Of a stretch of 35,021 nucleotides of DNA, positions 7,205 through 16,650 are shown piece after piece; position 1 is the first letter of the stretch; each line of letters begins with the position of its first letter. Where the stretch lies: NCBI RefSeq assembly GCF_000426225.1, contig NZ_AUEY01000041.1:1-35021 (forward strand). The letters run 5' to 3'. A program made the position numbers and the translations under genes. The notes under the pieces are model-generated. The model searched no databases. It saw only the letters and a list, made by a program, of their open reading frames with translations, and was not told the DNA's origin. Source of the stretch: Desulforegula conservatrix Mb1Pa (GTDB lineage Bacteria; Desulfobacterota; Desulfobacteria; Desulfobacterales; Desulforegulaceae).

Positions 7205-8869
7205 TTACGAATTACTCTTCTGAGTGTAATACTGCTGGGCAATTGAAATGATATTGTTCACCAACCAGTAAAGAACGAGCCCTGCGGGGAAATTTACAAA
7301 TATCAAGGTCATCATTACAGGCATGAAATACAGAAACATCTTTGCCTGCATCGGATCTCCGCCAGCTGGGGGCGACATCTTCTGCTGAAGAAACATTGTG
7401 ACGCCCATAATTAGGGTGAGGACAGGAATACCTGTCGGAGGGTCAATGCCCCAAATTGAAAAACTAAAATTAAAAAGTCTGTCTGGAGCAGACAGATCGG
7501 TTATCCATCCATAAAAAGGAGCATGTCTGAGTTCAACAGATTCATACAGCATTCGGTAAAGACCGATAAAAATAGGCATCTGGGCAAGAAGAGGAAGACA
7601 TCCGCTCATGGGATTTACCTTGTAAGTCTTGTACAGGGCCATGATCTCCTGGTTCATTCTTGTCTTATCATGCTCATATTTTTCACGGATCTTGTTTATT
7701 TCAGGCTGAAGCTTCTTCATGGCGCCCATTGCCTTATAGCTTTTGTTGCCAAGAGGCCAGAGAAGAAGTTTTATGAGTACGGTGAGCAGAATGACAGCAA
7801 TACCATAGTTTGGAATCAGCTTGTGGATCATATTCATCACAAGAAGACAGAACTTGGCGATTATATCAAACCATCCGAAATCTACGGCTGCGTCAAGCTT
7901 CTTGCCAATTGTTTTGAGAGTTTCAAGTCTTTTGGAACCGATATAGATATCAAATGCAAACTCTGACTTTTCTCCCGGCTTTATGATTTTTTCATCGCCT
8001 GTGAATAAAATCCGAACCGTTCCGTCAGCATTCTTTTTTGACTGAAGATGTCCGTTCTGCTGCTGGGCATCCGGAATGATGGCCTTCATGAAGTATCTGT
8101 CGAGGGACGCCACCCATGTTATTTTCCCGGAAAGATCAGAATCCTTTTCCTTGAGCTTTTCCGTATCAACTGTTTCCAGCGCCTTGCCAAGATATGCGGC
8201 AGGTCCTTCGAATCCCATTTTTTTCTTGGCGCCGTAATGATCCGTCATTGAGAGAATCAGGCCGTCCTTGAAATTAATGTTTGAAGTATTTGTCAATCCC
8301 ACAACATATTTAAAAAAAGGTTTATCAGGATAAAATGTAAAAACCTTGTCAACTCTTATTCCTTCGGGAGAAACCCATAAGAAAGACAGTTTGGTTTCCT
8401 TGTCAGATACAGTAACTGAGGGCTGGGCATTTTCAGCGTCATAAAGAGCTTCGTCCATACCCTTTATCGATTTATTGGCTGTGCCAGACTGAAGAATACC
8501 TGAAAATGCTTCTGGTGAGACCATTTCCTTTAAAGGCGAATCAGGCTTATTGGTTTCCTTGTAGTTTTTTAAAGTGAAATGGGTAAGAGCTGCCCCGCGG
8601 TCAGAAAACTGTGCCGTAAAAAAAGGGGTGTCTACTGAGTAGGTTTTTGCAGGCCTGTCCATAGCCATCTGTACTCCTGGCTGGGAAACGACGTCTGCCT
8701 TTTTATCAGGCTCCTGCATTTTGGGCGCCTCTTCAGGCTTTGCAGCTGTTTCTGCGGTTAATGCGGCCTGGTCAGGAATCGGTTTGGGCGGAGGACTGAA
8801 AAAAAAGCTCCATATGGCAAAAACGGCAACACACAGTACAACAGCAAGTAACAAGCGGAATTGTTCCAT
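7205..8869 (-). CDS. yidC: Membrane protein insertase YidC (Oxa1 family)
   Basis: YidC inserts and folds inner-membrane proteins, alone or with SecYEG. The 554-residue size and layout match Gram-negative YidC. An N-terminal anchor (about 5-23) leads to a Pro/Lys-rich linker and a large periplasmic beta domain (about 75-335). The conserved Oxa1 core of five helices follows, from about 340. Core signatures include YGIAVILLTVLIKLLLWPL, the MNQEIMALYKTYKVNPMSGCLPLLAQMP hairpin region (positions about 410-440), and FPAGLVLYWLVNN near the end. The ATG has an AGGAGA site. A terminator between yidD and yidC suggests that yidC also has its own promoter. Confidence 0.97.
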   Translation of the reverse strand: MEQFRLLLAVVLCVAVFAIWSFFFSPPPKPIPDQAALTAETAAKPEEAPKMQEPDKKADVVSQPGVQMAMDRPAKTYSVDTPFFTAQFSDRGAALTHFTLKNYKETNKPDSPLKEMVSPEAFSGILQSGTANKSIKGMDEALYDAENAQPSVTVSDKETKLSFLWVSPEGIRVDKVFTFYPDKPFFKYVVGLTNTSNINFKDGLILSMTDHYGAKKKMGFEGPAAYLGKALETVDTEKLKEKDSDLSGKITWVASLDRYFMKAIIPDAQQQNGHLQSKKNADGTVRILFTGDEKIIKPGEKSEFAFDIYIGSKRLETLKTIGKKLDAAVDFGWFDIIAKFCLLVMNMIHKLIPNYGIAVILLTVLIKLLLWPLGNKSYKAMGAMKKLQPEINKIREKYEHDKTRMNQEIMALYKTYKVNPMSGCLPLLAQMPIFIGLYRMLYESVELRHAPFYGWITDLSAPDRLFNFSFSIWGIDPPTGIPVLTLIMGVTMFLQQKMSPPAGGDPMQAKMFLYFMPVMMTLIFVNFPAGLVLYWLVNNIISIAQQYYTQKSNS

Positions 8870-8982
8870 TAAATTCTCCTGAGCTGAAATGCTCTAATAA
8901 TATCTTTGGTGCAGCCTGTCATGGCCTCTTAATAATTATAAATTCAGAATTTTTTCGAATTAGGGGCATACCATAAAATAAT

Positions 8983-9012
8983 AAAAGCCGCCCTGAACAG
9001 GTAACGGCTTTT
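8983..9012 (-). terminator. Terminator or attenuator between yidD and yidC
   Basis: The stem AAAAGCCG/CGGCTTTT encloses a nested CCTG/CAGG pairing and on the minus strand is followed by ATTATTTT. It lies just after the yidD stop and would end or attenuate rpmH-rnpA-yidD transcripts before yidC. Confidence 0.8.
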
Positions 9013-9020
9013 CTCGCATA

Positions 9021-9236
9021 TCATGGTACAGGATCAAATCCTCCTGGATGAAACGGATTGCATCTGCAAATGCGCTTTACGGCCAGCCAGGCTCCCTTTA
9101 TGAAGCCATAACGGGTGATGGCTTCAGCTGCGTACTCTGAACAGTTGGGATAAAACCTGCATGCAGGCCCAAGAAGCGGTGAAATAAAGTACTGATAGGC
9201 GCGTATCAAAAGGACGGCCGCATTCTTAATCAGCAT
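9021..9236 (-). CDS. yidD: Membrane protein insertion efficiency factor YidD
   Basis: YidD is a small inner-leaflet protein that helps YidC-dependent insertion. The 71-residue product contains the whole family core: an amphipathic start, then [32 protein letters not shown], and the C-terminal [15 protein letters not shown]. The cysteines in CRFYPNC and the PFHPGG turn are diagnostic. The start overlaps the end of rnpA by 11 bases, which is the usual arrangement and supports this start. Confidence 0.96.
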   Translation of the reverse strand: MLIKNAAVLLIRAYQYFISPLLGPACRFYPNCSEYAAEAITRYGFIKGAWLAVKRICRCNPFHPGGFDPVP

Positions 9237-9582
9237 AGCTGTCTGATATTTTTCTGCATATTCTCATCAGGCACGCGTTGATATCCTCATGTGCGGCTTC
9301 GGCGGCTGAATGACGAGCAATAAAGTTAATATCCCATGCCCCTTTGACAAGCTGTCGGTTCAGTCGGTAAAATTCCCTGACAAATCTTCTTATCCTGTTC
9401 CTGATGACAGAGTTACCGACCCTCTTTGTAACAGTTATGCCGATTCTGGTCCTTCCCGTCTCAGAAGGAGTAAATACGGCAAACAGATGCCTGTCCTGGG
9501 CCTTCATACCCGAGCTTTTTATCCGCTCGAATTCTGATCTAATCAATAACCGGTCTTTTTTTTGAAATACTTTTTTAATCAC
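9226..9582 (-). CDS. rnpA: Ribonuclease P protein component
   Basis: RnpA binds the RNase P RNA and helps it remove 5' leaders from pre-tRNAs. The 118-residue product has the family length. The start [16 protein letters not shown], the strand [13 protein letters not shown] and the basic helix [17 protein letters not shown] (the RNR motif) form the RNA-binding surface. It is followed by an overlapping yidD and preceded, after 130 bp, by rpmH, as in most bacteria. The catalytic RNA gene (rnpB) is not in the window. Confidence 0.96.
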   Translation of the reverse strand: MIKKVFQKKDRLLIRSEFERIKSSGMKAQDRHLFAVFTPSETGRTRIGITVTKRVGNSVIRNRIRRFVREFYRLNRQLVKGAWDINFIARHSAAEAAHEDINACLMRICRKISDSYAD

Positions 9583-9595
9583 TTTTCAAGGCTGA

Positions 9596-9612
9596 GGCTG
9601 GCTATGCCAGCC
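9596..9612. other. Hairpin between rpmH and rnpA
   Basis: The perfect inverted repeat GGCTGGC-TAT-GCCAGCC lies 14 bp upstream of the rnpA start. It lacks a T run on either side, so it is more likely an mRNA processing or translational control hairpin than a terminator. Confidence 0.5.
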
Positions 9613-9624
9613 CTCCAAAGATCT

Positions 9625-9701
9625 TAATTCCATTGAAGTTCAGATGCGCAAAAACTGTCAGAAGCTCCAAGCGCCGCTAAAAAATAAACGCAATGGAATT
9701 A
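9625..9701. repeat. Inverted repeat in the rpmH-rnpA spacer
   Basis: TAATTCCATTG (9625-9635) and CAATGGAATTA (9691-9701) are perfect 11-bp inverted copies with 55 bp between them, filling the spacer just after the rpmH stop. They could pair in the transcript and close off a structured leader to rnpA. Confidence 0.6.
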
Positions 9702-9713
9702 GCCTGAACAGGA

Positions 9714-9848
9714 TTAAAGACCAAGACGCTTTCTGCCCTTGGCTCTTCTGCGCTTAATGATGTTACGTCCACCTACGGTTGCCATGCGGCTACGGAATCC
9801 GTGGGTCCTTGCTTTCTTGATTCTACTAGGCTGATAAGTTCTTTTCAT
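9714..9848 (-). CDS. rpmH: 50S ribosomal protein L34
   Basis: This short gene encodes 44 residues: it starts [19 protein letters not shown] and ends [13 protein letters not shown], the universal L34 pattern. Start and stop were read directly (ATG at 9848-9846, TAA at 9716-9714). It heads the block rpmH-rnpA-yidD and lies between the second MITE-like repeat and rnpA. No dnaA is found upstream in this genome; the next gene is RNase G. Confidence 0.97.
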   Translation of the reverse strand: MKRTYQPSRIKKARTHGFRSRMATVGGRNIIKRRRAKGRKRLGL

Positions 9849-9976
9849 TTTCTTTTTATCCTCACAACGTATTTATTTTTTCTAATACCCGGTCTATCCC
9901 GAATTTGTTCAGGCTCAAGCATTCTAAAAAAGCATAAAACATATTTGGTGTCAACCAGTTTGATGGTTTGATAGTC

Positions 9977-10094
9977 TCGCAAAAAGTCAAAAAAGGCGGC
10001 GACGTCATGCCGGACTTGATCCGGCATCCAGCATTTTTCAGACACTTCTGGATTCCGGACTACGCCGGAATGACGGGAATAGGACTTTTTGCGA
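9977..10094. repeat. MITE-like repeat, copy 2
   Basis: Perfect 12-bp terminal inverted repeats TCGCAAAAAGTC and GACTTTTTGCGA bound 118 bp. Inside, nested symmetry is well kept: ATGCCGGA/TCCGGCAT, and GTCATGCCGG against CCGGAATGAC. The same-length first copy is at 1412-1529. The element sits between the rng stop and the rpmH upstream region, and might supply or block regulatory signals there. Confidence 0.85.
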
Positions 10095-10134
10095 TCTTGT
10101 CATGATCTAGATCACCCTAAAAAAATCCTTAAAC

Positions 10135-11649
10135 TCATTCGAGCATGGATTCAATGATTTCATAATTCTCGATATGAAATACTTTTTCAGGGTAGATTTC
10201 CACCTTGAGACCCAGTTTTCTTTCCAGATTTGATACAACTTCACGTTCTTCCCCATGAAGCATCTCAGCCACATCAGGATGAACCCTTACAGTGAATTTT
10301 TTACCACGAAAATCACCGGAATGCTTTATAACATCCCTGTAAATCTTGTAGCAGATTGTCTGTCTTGAAAGATGATAGCCGCTTCCGTCGCAATATGAAC
10401 ATGGCTCACGAAGCATGCGGTTCAGGGATTTCCTGACCCGCTTCCTTGTCATCTGGATTATTCCCATATCAGACATGGGAAGAATATTGGTCTTATTCTT
10501 GTCGTTCTTCATGGCGTCTTTAACCGCAGCGTAGACTTTCTCCCTGTTAACAAGGCTCTCCATGTCTATGAAGTCAACGATTATAATTCCGCCAAGATTT
10601 CTAAGCCTTACCTGATATGCTATTTCTTTTACTGCCTCAAGGTTTGTTTTTAAAACAGTCTCCTCAAAGTTCTGCTTTCCGACATAGCGTCCTGTGTTTA
10701 CATCAATGGCCACAAGCGCTTCCGTGTGCTCAATGATTATATAACCACCTGATTTCAGCCATACTTTTCTTTTCATAGCCCTTGATATGTCGCCTTCAAG
10801 ATTGTAGGCCTCGAATATCGGCTCTTTGCCGTCATAATATTCAAGCTGAATGCTGTGCCCTGGAACGATTTTTTTCAGGAAAGAGTCGATCAGGTCATAT
10901 CCGGCCATTGAATCAACCACAACCCTGTCAGCCTCATGGGTCAGAAGGTCTCGCACGGCCCGGAGCGTTACAGTAAGATCCATGTGAAGAAGAGAAGGAG
11001 CCGGAGCCTTGCTGTATTTTTTCTGAATCTTGTCCCATATGGAATTCAGGAACCCCATCTCCCTTGCCATGATTTCTTCGTTAATTGCTTCGGCGGCTGT
11101 TCTGAAAATATAGCCAAGATTCTTTTCCCTCATTGAGATTATCATCTCCCTGAGTCTTGACCTTTCATCATCGTCCTCAATGCGTCTTGAAATACCTATA
11201 TGATCAACTGTAGGCATAAGAACAAGAAATCGGCCAGGAAGAGAAATATGGGTCGTAACCCTTGCTCCCTTGGTTTCTATAGGCGACTTTGCGACCTGAA
11301 CCATGATTTCCTGACCTTCCAAAAGAAGATCTTCAATCCTGCATTCCTTTGTTTTTGCGCATTTTGCTGCTTCCTCATCAAACGACAGTACTTCTTCACC
11401 CTGGTCATCAAAATTCGACCTCGGAGCTCCAAGCACATCATCAACGTAAAGAAAAGCGGCCTGCCTTAGTCCAATATCTACAAACGCAGCCTGCATTCCG
11501 GGAAGAACCCTCTGCACCCTGCCTTTGTAGATATTCCCGGCAATATTGGATTCATCGCCACGCTCTATGAAGAGCTCCGCGATTGTCCCGTTTTCAACCA
11601 GAGCGACCCTGGTCTCGGACTCAATGACATTTATGATGAGTTCTTTCAT
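10135..11649 (-). CDS. rng: Ribonuclease G (Rne/Rng family)
   Basis: RNase G is an endonuclease that matures 16S rRNA 5' ends and degrades mRNA. The 504-residue length fits RNase G, not the longer RNase E with its degradosome tail. An S1-like domain (about 35-130) contains NIYKGRVQRVLPGMQAAFVDIG, with an acidic insertion. The catalytic region has two acidic metal sites, in ALVAIDVNTGRYVG and IIIVDFIDM. The Zn-link CSYC occurs in REPCSYCDGSGYHLS. The upstream gene on the same strand is the radical SAM/DUF2344 protein, 96 bp away, so the two may share a transcript; this pairing is common in anaerobic delta-type bacteria. Confidence 0.94.
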   Translation of the reverse strand: MKELIINVIESETRVALVENGTIAELFIERGDESNIAGNIYKGRVQRVLPGMQAAFVDIGLRQAAFLYVDDVLGAPRSNFDDQGEEVLSFDEEAAKCAKTKECRIEDLLLEGQEIMVQVAKSPIETKGARVTTHISLPGRFLVLMPTVDHIGISRRIEDDDERSRLREMIISMREKNLGYIFRTAAEAINEEIMAREMGFLNSIWDKIQKKYSKAPAPSLLHMDLTVTLRAVRDLLTHEADRVVVDSMAGYDLIDSFLKKIVPGHSIQLEYYDGKEPIFEAYNLEGDISRAMKRKVWLKSGGYIIIEHTEALVAIDVNTGRYVGKQNFEETVLKTNLEAVKEIAYQVRLRNLGGIIIVDFIDMESLVNREKVYAAVKDAMKNDKNKTNILPMSDMGIIQMTRKRVRKSLNRMLREPCSYCDGSGYHLSRQTICYKIYRDVIKHSGDFRGKKFTVRVHPDVAEMLHGEEREVVSNLERKLGLKVEIYPEKVFHIENYEIIESMLE

Positions 11650-11745
11650 TGTTTGCCTCTGAGAATGACTCTCTGCACCTTAAGTAAATGTATATTTTAA
11701 AAATAAAAAATTTAGGAATCCTGTAATATCAGCCCAGCAATATGG

Positions 11746-14286
11746 TCATGCTGCGTCCGTGCCTGTCAAAAAAGGCCGCACCAGCGTTTTGATGATTCTC
11801 GAATATGTTGCAAGATCTCCATCTCTGCCGAATATGGCGCGCACCGCTTCAAAAGGACGAACAGATTCTCCCTGGGCGGATTTAAGGGTAATCTCGAGAT
11901 CTTTGTCAGTTATCAATTTTATTTTCCTGACAAGATCCCTCAGATCCATCTCCCTGACCATCCCTTTTTTACTTGTTTTACTAAACGGAAAGGATTCGGC
12001 AGACATGAAAGACTCAAGAGACTCGGCGGAGAAACATGAAGAAGGCATATGGATTCTATAAGTTTCCTCAACGCAGGATATTTTTTCCTTTTCATCTGAA
12101 AGCTCTGCCGAAAGTATTACAAGCCCCTCGGGCAGCCCCTGATTGATGAGCTCCGGAACATTTGAAAGATCATGGTTTTCAGGCAGATAAAGATAGAAAT
12201 GCTCGCAAAGACTCTCAAGACCAATGGGAAGCGGATCGTTAAAAGAAAGCTTTGGAATCGGATGAAAACCCTCTGAATAGCGAATAGGCAGTCTTGCCTT
12301 TCTAAGAGCTCTGGAAATATTGTTGGACATCTCTATGTGGCCGATGAATCTCGCATCTCCAGACTTGGAATATTCAAGACGTATTTTTTTGTATAAAATA
12401 TGGGAGTCATCGCCGGAACAATCTGAATTTTGAATTTCCAAGGGCTTGTCAAAAATAACCGGCATTACAGTCTCAAAATCACATACTCCGCAGCCCGTGC
12501 ATTCTCCATTTCTGCAGTCATGGGTAAGATCGCCAGTAAAAGCCCTGGAGAGCTCATCTTTAAGAAAGTTCTTGCTTACCCTCGAATCTATATGATCCCA
12601 GGGAAGAGGTTCATCGAGGCTTCTTTTTCTTGTTGTGAAAAATGCGGGATCTATGCCATTTTCGTCTAAAGCCTCCTGCCAGAGATCAAGCCTGAAATGT
12701 TCTGACCAGCCGTCAAGCCTGCAACCTTTTTCCCACGCTGAAACAATCACCTTGGCAAGCCTTCTGTCCCCCCTTGCAAAAACGCCCTCAAGAAGGCTGA
12801 GCTTCGGATCCTGCCATTTCACCCCTACTCCCGGAAGCCTCATTATGGCTGACCTGATCTTACCAATTTTTTCAAGGGATTCGGCCTGTGTTATCTGGCT
12901 TTCCCACTGAAAAGGGACATTAGGCTTTGGTATGAAGGTTGTGATGCTTACATGTATGGAATCCTGTCTTGACCTGCCTTTTTTCAGCCTGCGCAGACGA
13001 TCCGCAAGGTCAATTATTCCCTGAATATCATCATCTGTTTCAGAAGGCAGGCCAATCATGAAATATAGCTTTATGAGCTGCCAGCCCATTTCAAAGGCAG
13101 AATTTACGGTGTCAGAGATTTCATCTTCGGTCAGATTCTTGTTAATCGCATCCCTGAGACGCTGGGTTCCAGCTTCGGGGGCAATTGTAAATCCTGTTTT
13201 TCTAACCTTTTTCACTTCTTCCATGAGCTGCTGATTCAGTTTTCCGGCTCTTATGGAAGGAAATGAAACAGCTATCCTGTCGGAAGCATATTTTTTCATA
13301 AGACCGGTCATGAGATCTGAAAGGCAGCTATAGTCTCCCGTACTCAGGGAAAGAAGGGAAAGATCATCGTAACCTGTGGATCTAAGGCTTTTTTCTGTTA
13401 TCTCAAATAGTTTATCCAGAGACCTTTCCCTTACCGGTCTGTAGATCATACCAGCCTGGCAGAACCTGCATCCCCTTGAACAGCCCCTTGCAATCTCAAG
13501 CCTCAACCTGTCATGCACGGGTCTTCCAAGCGGAACAACCGGGGTATCAGGAAACGGAGCATTTTCGAGATCAGGACATACTGCCCTTGTAACCTTTGTA
13601 TAATTTTCATAAAGCGGAACAAGAGACTGAAATCCTTCGGAAGAATACTCAGGCGTGAAATATGACGGAATATATATACCTTCAATTTCAGACCATTTTT
13701 TCAGAATCTCTTTTTTGGAAGCTCCTGATTTTTTAAGTTCAAGCCAGACTTCGGATATCTTGAGTATTACATCTTCTCCATCACCTATGACAATTGCGTC
13801 AAAAAAATCAGCAACAGGTTCGGGATTGCATGTACAAGGCCCGCCAGCAATAATAATGGGCATGGATTCGTCCCTGTCTGATGCCTTGAACGGAATGCCT
13901 GCGAGATGAAGTGTGGTCAGAACATTTGTATAATTCAATTCATAAAGAAGACTGAAACCGATTATATCGAAATCTCTTAGAGGCCTTCTGCTTTCAAGAG
14001 CAGCAAGGCTGTGGCCGGTCTCCTTGAGCTTTTTTTCAAAGTCAGGGGCTGGTGTAAAAATTCGGTCAGCCATTATATTCTTATGACTGTTCAAAACATG
14101 GTAAAGAATCTGAAGTCCGAAATGGGAAGTGCCGATTTCATATAAATCAGGAAATGCCAGGGCAAATCTTAAGTCAACCGAATCAAAGGGTTTTCTCCTC
14201 GCATTGAGTTCCTTGCCTATGTAGTGGCTTGGCTTGTCGATATGCGGCAGGATGTCTTGAATTATGTCTGTGCTCATGCTATCCAT
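11746..14286 (-). CDS. B12-binding/radical SAM/DUF2344 protein (TIGR03960-type)
   Basis: The 846-residue protein is a known but functionally obscure fusion. The N-terminal part (about 35-200) resembles a B12-binding-like Rossmann domain. The radical SAM core begins near 260, with cluster ligands C269, C273 and C276 in ARGCSRGCRFCQAG. A second Cys-rich spot (CRNGECTGCGVC, near 600-612) could bind another metal or cluster. The C-terminal DUF2344 domain starts about 635 with IRLEYSKSGDARFIGHIEM and includes RYSEGFHPIPKLSF. The ORF has a second ATG four codons in. Linkage to RNase G is conserved in related genomes, and a role in RNA or tRNA modification is often supposed but is inference. Confidence 0.9.
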   Translation of the reverse strand: MDSMSTDIIQDILPHIDKPSHYIGKELNARRKPFDSVDLRFALAFPDLYEIGTSHFGLQILYHVLNSHKNIMADRIFTPAPDFEKKLKETGHSLAALESRRPLRDFDIIGFSLLYELNYTNVLTTLHLAGIPFKASDRDESMPIIIAGGPCTCNPEPVADFFDAIVIGDGEDVILKISEVWLELKKSGASKKEILKKWSEIEGIYIPSYFTPEYSSEGFQSLVPLYENYTKVTRAVCPDLENAPFPDTPVVPLGRPVHDRLRLEIARGCSRGCRFCQAGMIYRPVRERSLDKLFEITEKSLRSTGYDDLSLLSLSTGDYSCLSDLMTGLMKKYASDRIAVSFPSIRAGKLNQQLMEEVKKVRKTGFTIAPEAGTQRLRDAINKNLTEDEISDTVNSAFEMGWQLIKLYFMIGLPSETDDDIQGIIDLADRLRRLKKGRSRQDSIHVSITTFIPKPNVPFQWESQITQAESLEKIGKIRSAIMRLPGVGVKWQDPKLSLLEGVFARGDRRLAKVIVSAWEKGCRLDGWSEHFRLDLWQEALDENGIDPAFFTTRKRSLDEPLPWDHIDSRVSKNFLKDELSRAFTGDLTHDCRNGECTGCGVCDFETVMPVIFDKPLEIQNSDCSGDDSHILYKKIRLEYSKSGDARFIGHIEMSNNISRALRKARLPIRYSEGFHPIPKLSFNDPLPIGLESLCEHFYLYLPENHDLSNVPELINQGLPEGLVILSAELSDEKEKISCVEETYRIHMPSSCFSAESLESFMSAESFPFSKTSKKGMVREMDLRDLVRKIKLITDKDLEITLKSAQGESVRPFEAVRAIFGRDGDLATYSRIIKTLVRPFLTGTDAA

Positions 14287-14547
14287 TTTACAGTCAGGTA
14301 AAATCCCAATTTCTGTTTGTGATTTTTAAGTCTGCTGCTTCTTTTTTAGATTTAACAAAACTATTCGCAACCGGATTGGATCAATCGCTTAAGACTTGTT
14401 TTCAGGCTATTAAGCCTTATTTTAGTCCGAATAAAAGCGTCTGTTTCAGGGCCTTAATTCACCGCAATACTTTTACAGCCAAGGATTAAGCCCTATTTGT
14501 TTGAACACCCGGTTCATTTTTATCATTTTTAAAGAAAACAGGTAAAT

Positions 14548-15921
14548 ATGCACAAAAAAAACTTTAAAAACAACATGAAAAATATTCTTAGCCTATTATT
14601 CCTGGTTTTATCAGCATCGCCAGCATTTGCCGAAGCATCGAGGGAGACCCCCGTTGTTCAGGCCGTAAAGGCTGTCAGCCCTGCAGTTGTTAACATCAAC
14701 GCCGAGTATTTTGAAACCACCCAGCAGAATCCGTTTTCAGGATTCAGGGGCGATCCAATGATGCAGGAATTTTTCAGGGATTTTTTTGAAAATGGAAGAC
14801 CGCAGAGAGAGAAACGCACAAGTCTTGGTTCTGGCGTAATAATCGACGGTCAGAGAGGACTCGTTCTGACCAATGCCCATGTAATTGAAAGGGCTGGGGC
14901 TATAAAAGTAACCATGATGGATGAAAGGGAATTCGACGCTGAAATAGTAGGATCAGACGTAAACTCAGATTTAGCTGTACTCAAGCTCAATCACAGCGGA
15001 ACTCTCCCTGCCGTTGAAATGGGCAGGTCTGATGACCTGATGATAGGCGAAACAGTAATAGCCATAGGAAACCCATTCGGATTCTCCAACACCGTAACAA
15101 CCGGAGTCATAAGCGCCCTTGGCAGAAACATCAAGACTGACAACCAGACCTATCACAACTTCATGCAGATTGACGCTTCCATAAATCCTGGAAACAGCGG
15201 AGGCCCCCTTCTGAACATCAACGGCCAGCTCATAGGCATAAACACGGCAATTTATGCCAGCGGGCAGGGAATCGGGTTTGCCATTCCAATCAATCAGGCA
15301 AAAAGAATCATAAATGACCTTGTAAAATACGGCGAAGTTGTTCCGCCGTGGACGGGCATAAGCGTAAGGCCAATCGACAAACGTCTTGCAAATTATCTCG
15401 GCAGCGGGAAATCCGGAGTCGCGGTAGGCTTTGTAGAAAAAGGAAGTCCTGCTGCAAGTGCTGGAATCGCGTCCGGAGATATTATTTTTGCTGTTGGCGG
15501 GAAATCAGTACAGAATCCTTCTGAATTTCAGAGCCTGATCATGGAATACGCTCCAGGCGATGAAATAAAACTTTCCATGCTTAAGGCAAATGAAAAGACT
15601 GAAATAGAAATAAAGTCTGCGGTCTATCCTTCTGGCAAGGCTCCGGAACTTACATATGGTCTGCTCGGCATAGAAATCAAGACAGCCGCCATGGTTTCAG
15701 GCCAGACAATTCCTGGTGTTGTAATAACAAAAATCAATCCCCAGTCATTTCTTGCAGGAATTGGAGTAAGACAGGGAGACCTCATAAGAAAAATAGACGG
15801 GATAAAGACTGACAATACCGATGAGTTTTACAAAGTCATGATGAAATCGAGGCACAAAAGTTCCGTTGTTCTCCTGGTTCAAAGAGGAGGCAGGGGTTAC
15901 TATGTTACAGTTAATCTGTAG
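14548..15921 (+). CDS. Periplasmic DegP/DegQ-type serine protease with two PDZ domains
   Basis: HtrA-family proteases degrade or refold misfolded envelope proteins. A signal peptide ends near SASPAFA-EA (cleavage after about 28). The trypsin-like domain carries the triad H111 (NAHVIERAG), D141 (NSDLAVLKL) and S217 (PGNSGGPLL). A Gln-rich, flexible LA-like loop lies at about 55-90. Two PDZ domains follow, about 265-355 (GVAVGFVEKGSPAASAGI) and 365-457 (GVVITKINPQSFLAGIGV). The 457-residue length matches DegP/DegQ, not single-PDZ DegS. A histidine phosphatase gene follows after only 12 bp. DegP and DegQ cannot be separated from sequence alone. Confidence 0.95.
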   Translation: MHKKNFKNNMKNILSLLFLVLSASPAFAEASRETPVVQAVKAVSPAVVNINAEYFETTQQNPFSGFRGDPMMQEFFRDFFENGRPQREKRTSLGSGVIIDGQRGLVLTNAHVIERAGAIKVTMMDEREFDAEIVGSDVNSDLAVLKLNHSGTLPAVEMGRSDDLMIGETVIAIGNPFGFSNTVTTGVISALGRNIKTDNQTYHNFMQIDASINPGNSGGPLLNINGQLIGINTAIYASGQGIGFAIPINQAKRIINDLVKYGEVVPPWTGISVRPIDKRLANYLGSGKSGVAVGFVEKGSPAASAGIASGDIIFAVGGKSVQNPSEFQSLIMEYAPGDEIKLSMLKANEKTEIEIKSAVYPSGKAPELTYGLLGIEIKTAAMVSGQTIPGVVITKINPQSFLAGIGVRQGDLIRKIDGIKTDNTDEFYKVMMKSRHKSSVVLLVQRGGRGYYVTVNL

Positions 15922-15933
15922 GAAAGCATTCTT

Positions 15934-16650
15934 ATGATCAAAAACAAGGATGGCAGTATGGAATCCATCGAGCTCATAAACAGACTGGCTGAATCAGGAG
16001 CAAGCCGCATTTCAATCATAATGAGGCATGCTGCAAGAAAATATGACCAAGACATGAGAAAAGAGCCTTTTCTGGGACTTACGGATGAGGGCAAGCAGGC
16101 TGCGCTTGAATTCGGCAGGAATATCCCTCCTGATTTTGAACTGAGGCCATATTCAAGCTATATTGGCAGATGCATCGAAACAGCCTATCTAATGGACAAA
16201 GGCTATTCCATGATAGGCGGAAATACGAGAATCCCTGAAATAGAAGAAAGACTCGCTCCTTTCTACATAGTTGATATTAAAAAGATCCTGAGCATGGCGG
16301 CGTCATATGATGTTTTTGCGTTCATCAGAAAATGGATAGACGGAGACATTCCGGAAGATATCATGATGAGTCCTTATTCGGCTTCCATACAAATGATTGA
16401 TTTTCTAAAACAGGGGCTTGAAGACGACAAACCTGTCATTAATGTCTGCATAACCCATGACTGGAACATGTATCTGATAAGAGAAATTTTCCTTGGCCTA
16501 ATGCAGGAAGAAGCCGGAGAAGTTGCCTTTCTCGAAGGGATTGCCGTTTATGAAAAAGGCGGAGAGCTTTACATAACAGGGAAAGGCATTGAAAGACAGA
16601 TAACCGATATTCTGCCTGATGAGGAACTGAGGATATCAGATGATGATTAA
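15934..16650 (+). CDS. Histidine phosphatase superfamily protein
   Basis: The 238-residue cytosolic protein has the branch-2-like signature MRHAARKYDQD, with the RHA(A)R phosphoacceptor histidine, and a second catalytic-type histidine in CITHDWNMYL. Other family features are LTDEGKQAALEFG and the SSYIGRCIETAYLM segment (phosphohistidine pocket arginine). Substrates in this superfamily range from sugar phosphates to phosphoproteins and cannot be assigned. It is the second gene of a pair with the HtrA-like protease. Either the ATG at 15934 (AGGAAAG site) or the one at 15958 (AAGGA site) could be used. Confidence 0.85.
   Translation: MIKNKDGSMESIELINRLAESGASRISIIMRHAARKYDQDMRKEPFLGLTDEGKQAALEFGRNIPPDFELRPYSSYIGRCIETAYLMDKGYSMIGGNTRIPEIEERLAPFYIVDIKKILSMAASYDVFAFIRKWIDGDIPEDIMMSPYSASIQMIDFLKQGLEDDKPVINVCITHDWNMYLIREIFLGLMQEEAGEVAFLEGIAVYEKGGELYITGKGIERQITDILPDEELRISDDD

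Noticed and set aside
7523-7966. Plus-strand frame within yidC
   Set aside because: Antisense shadow of YidC, with no domain resemblance.
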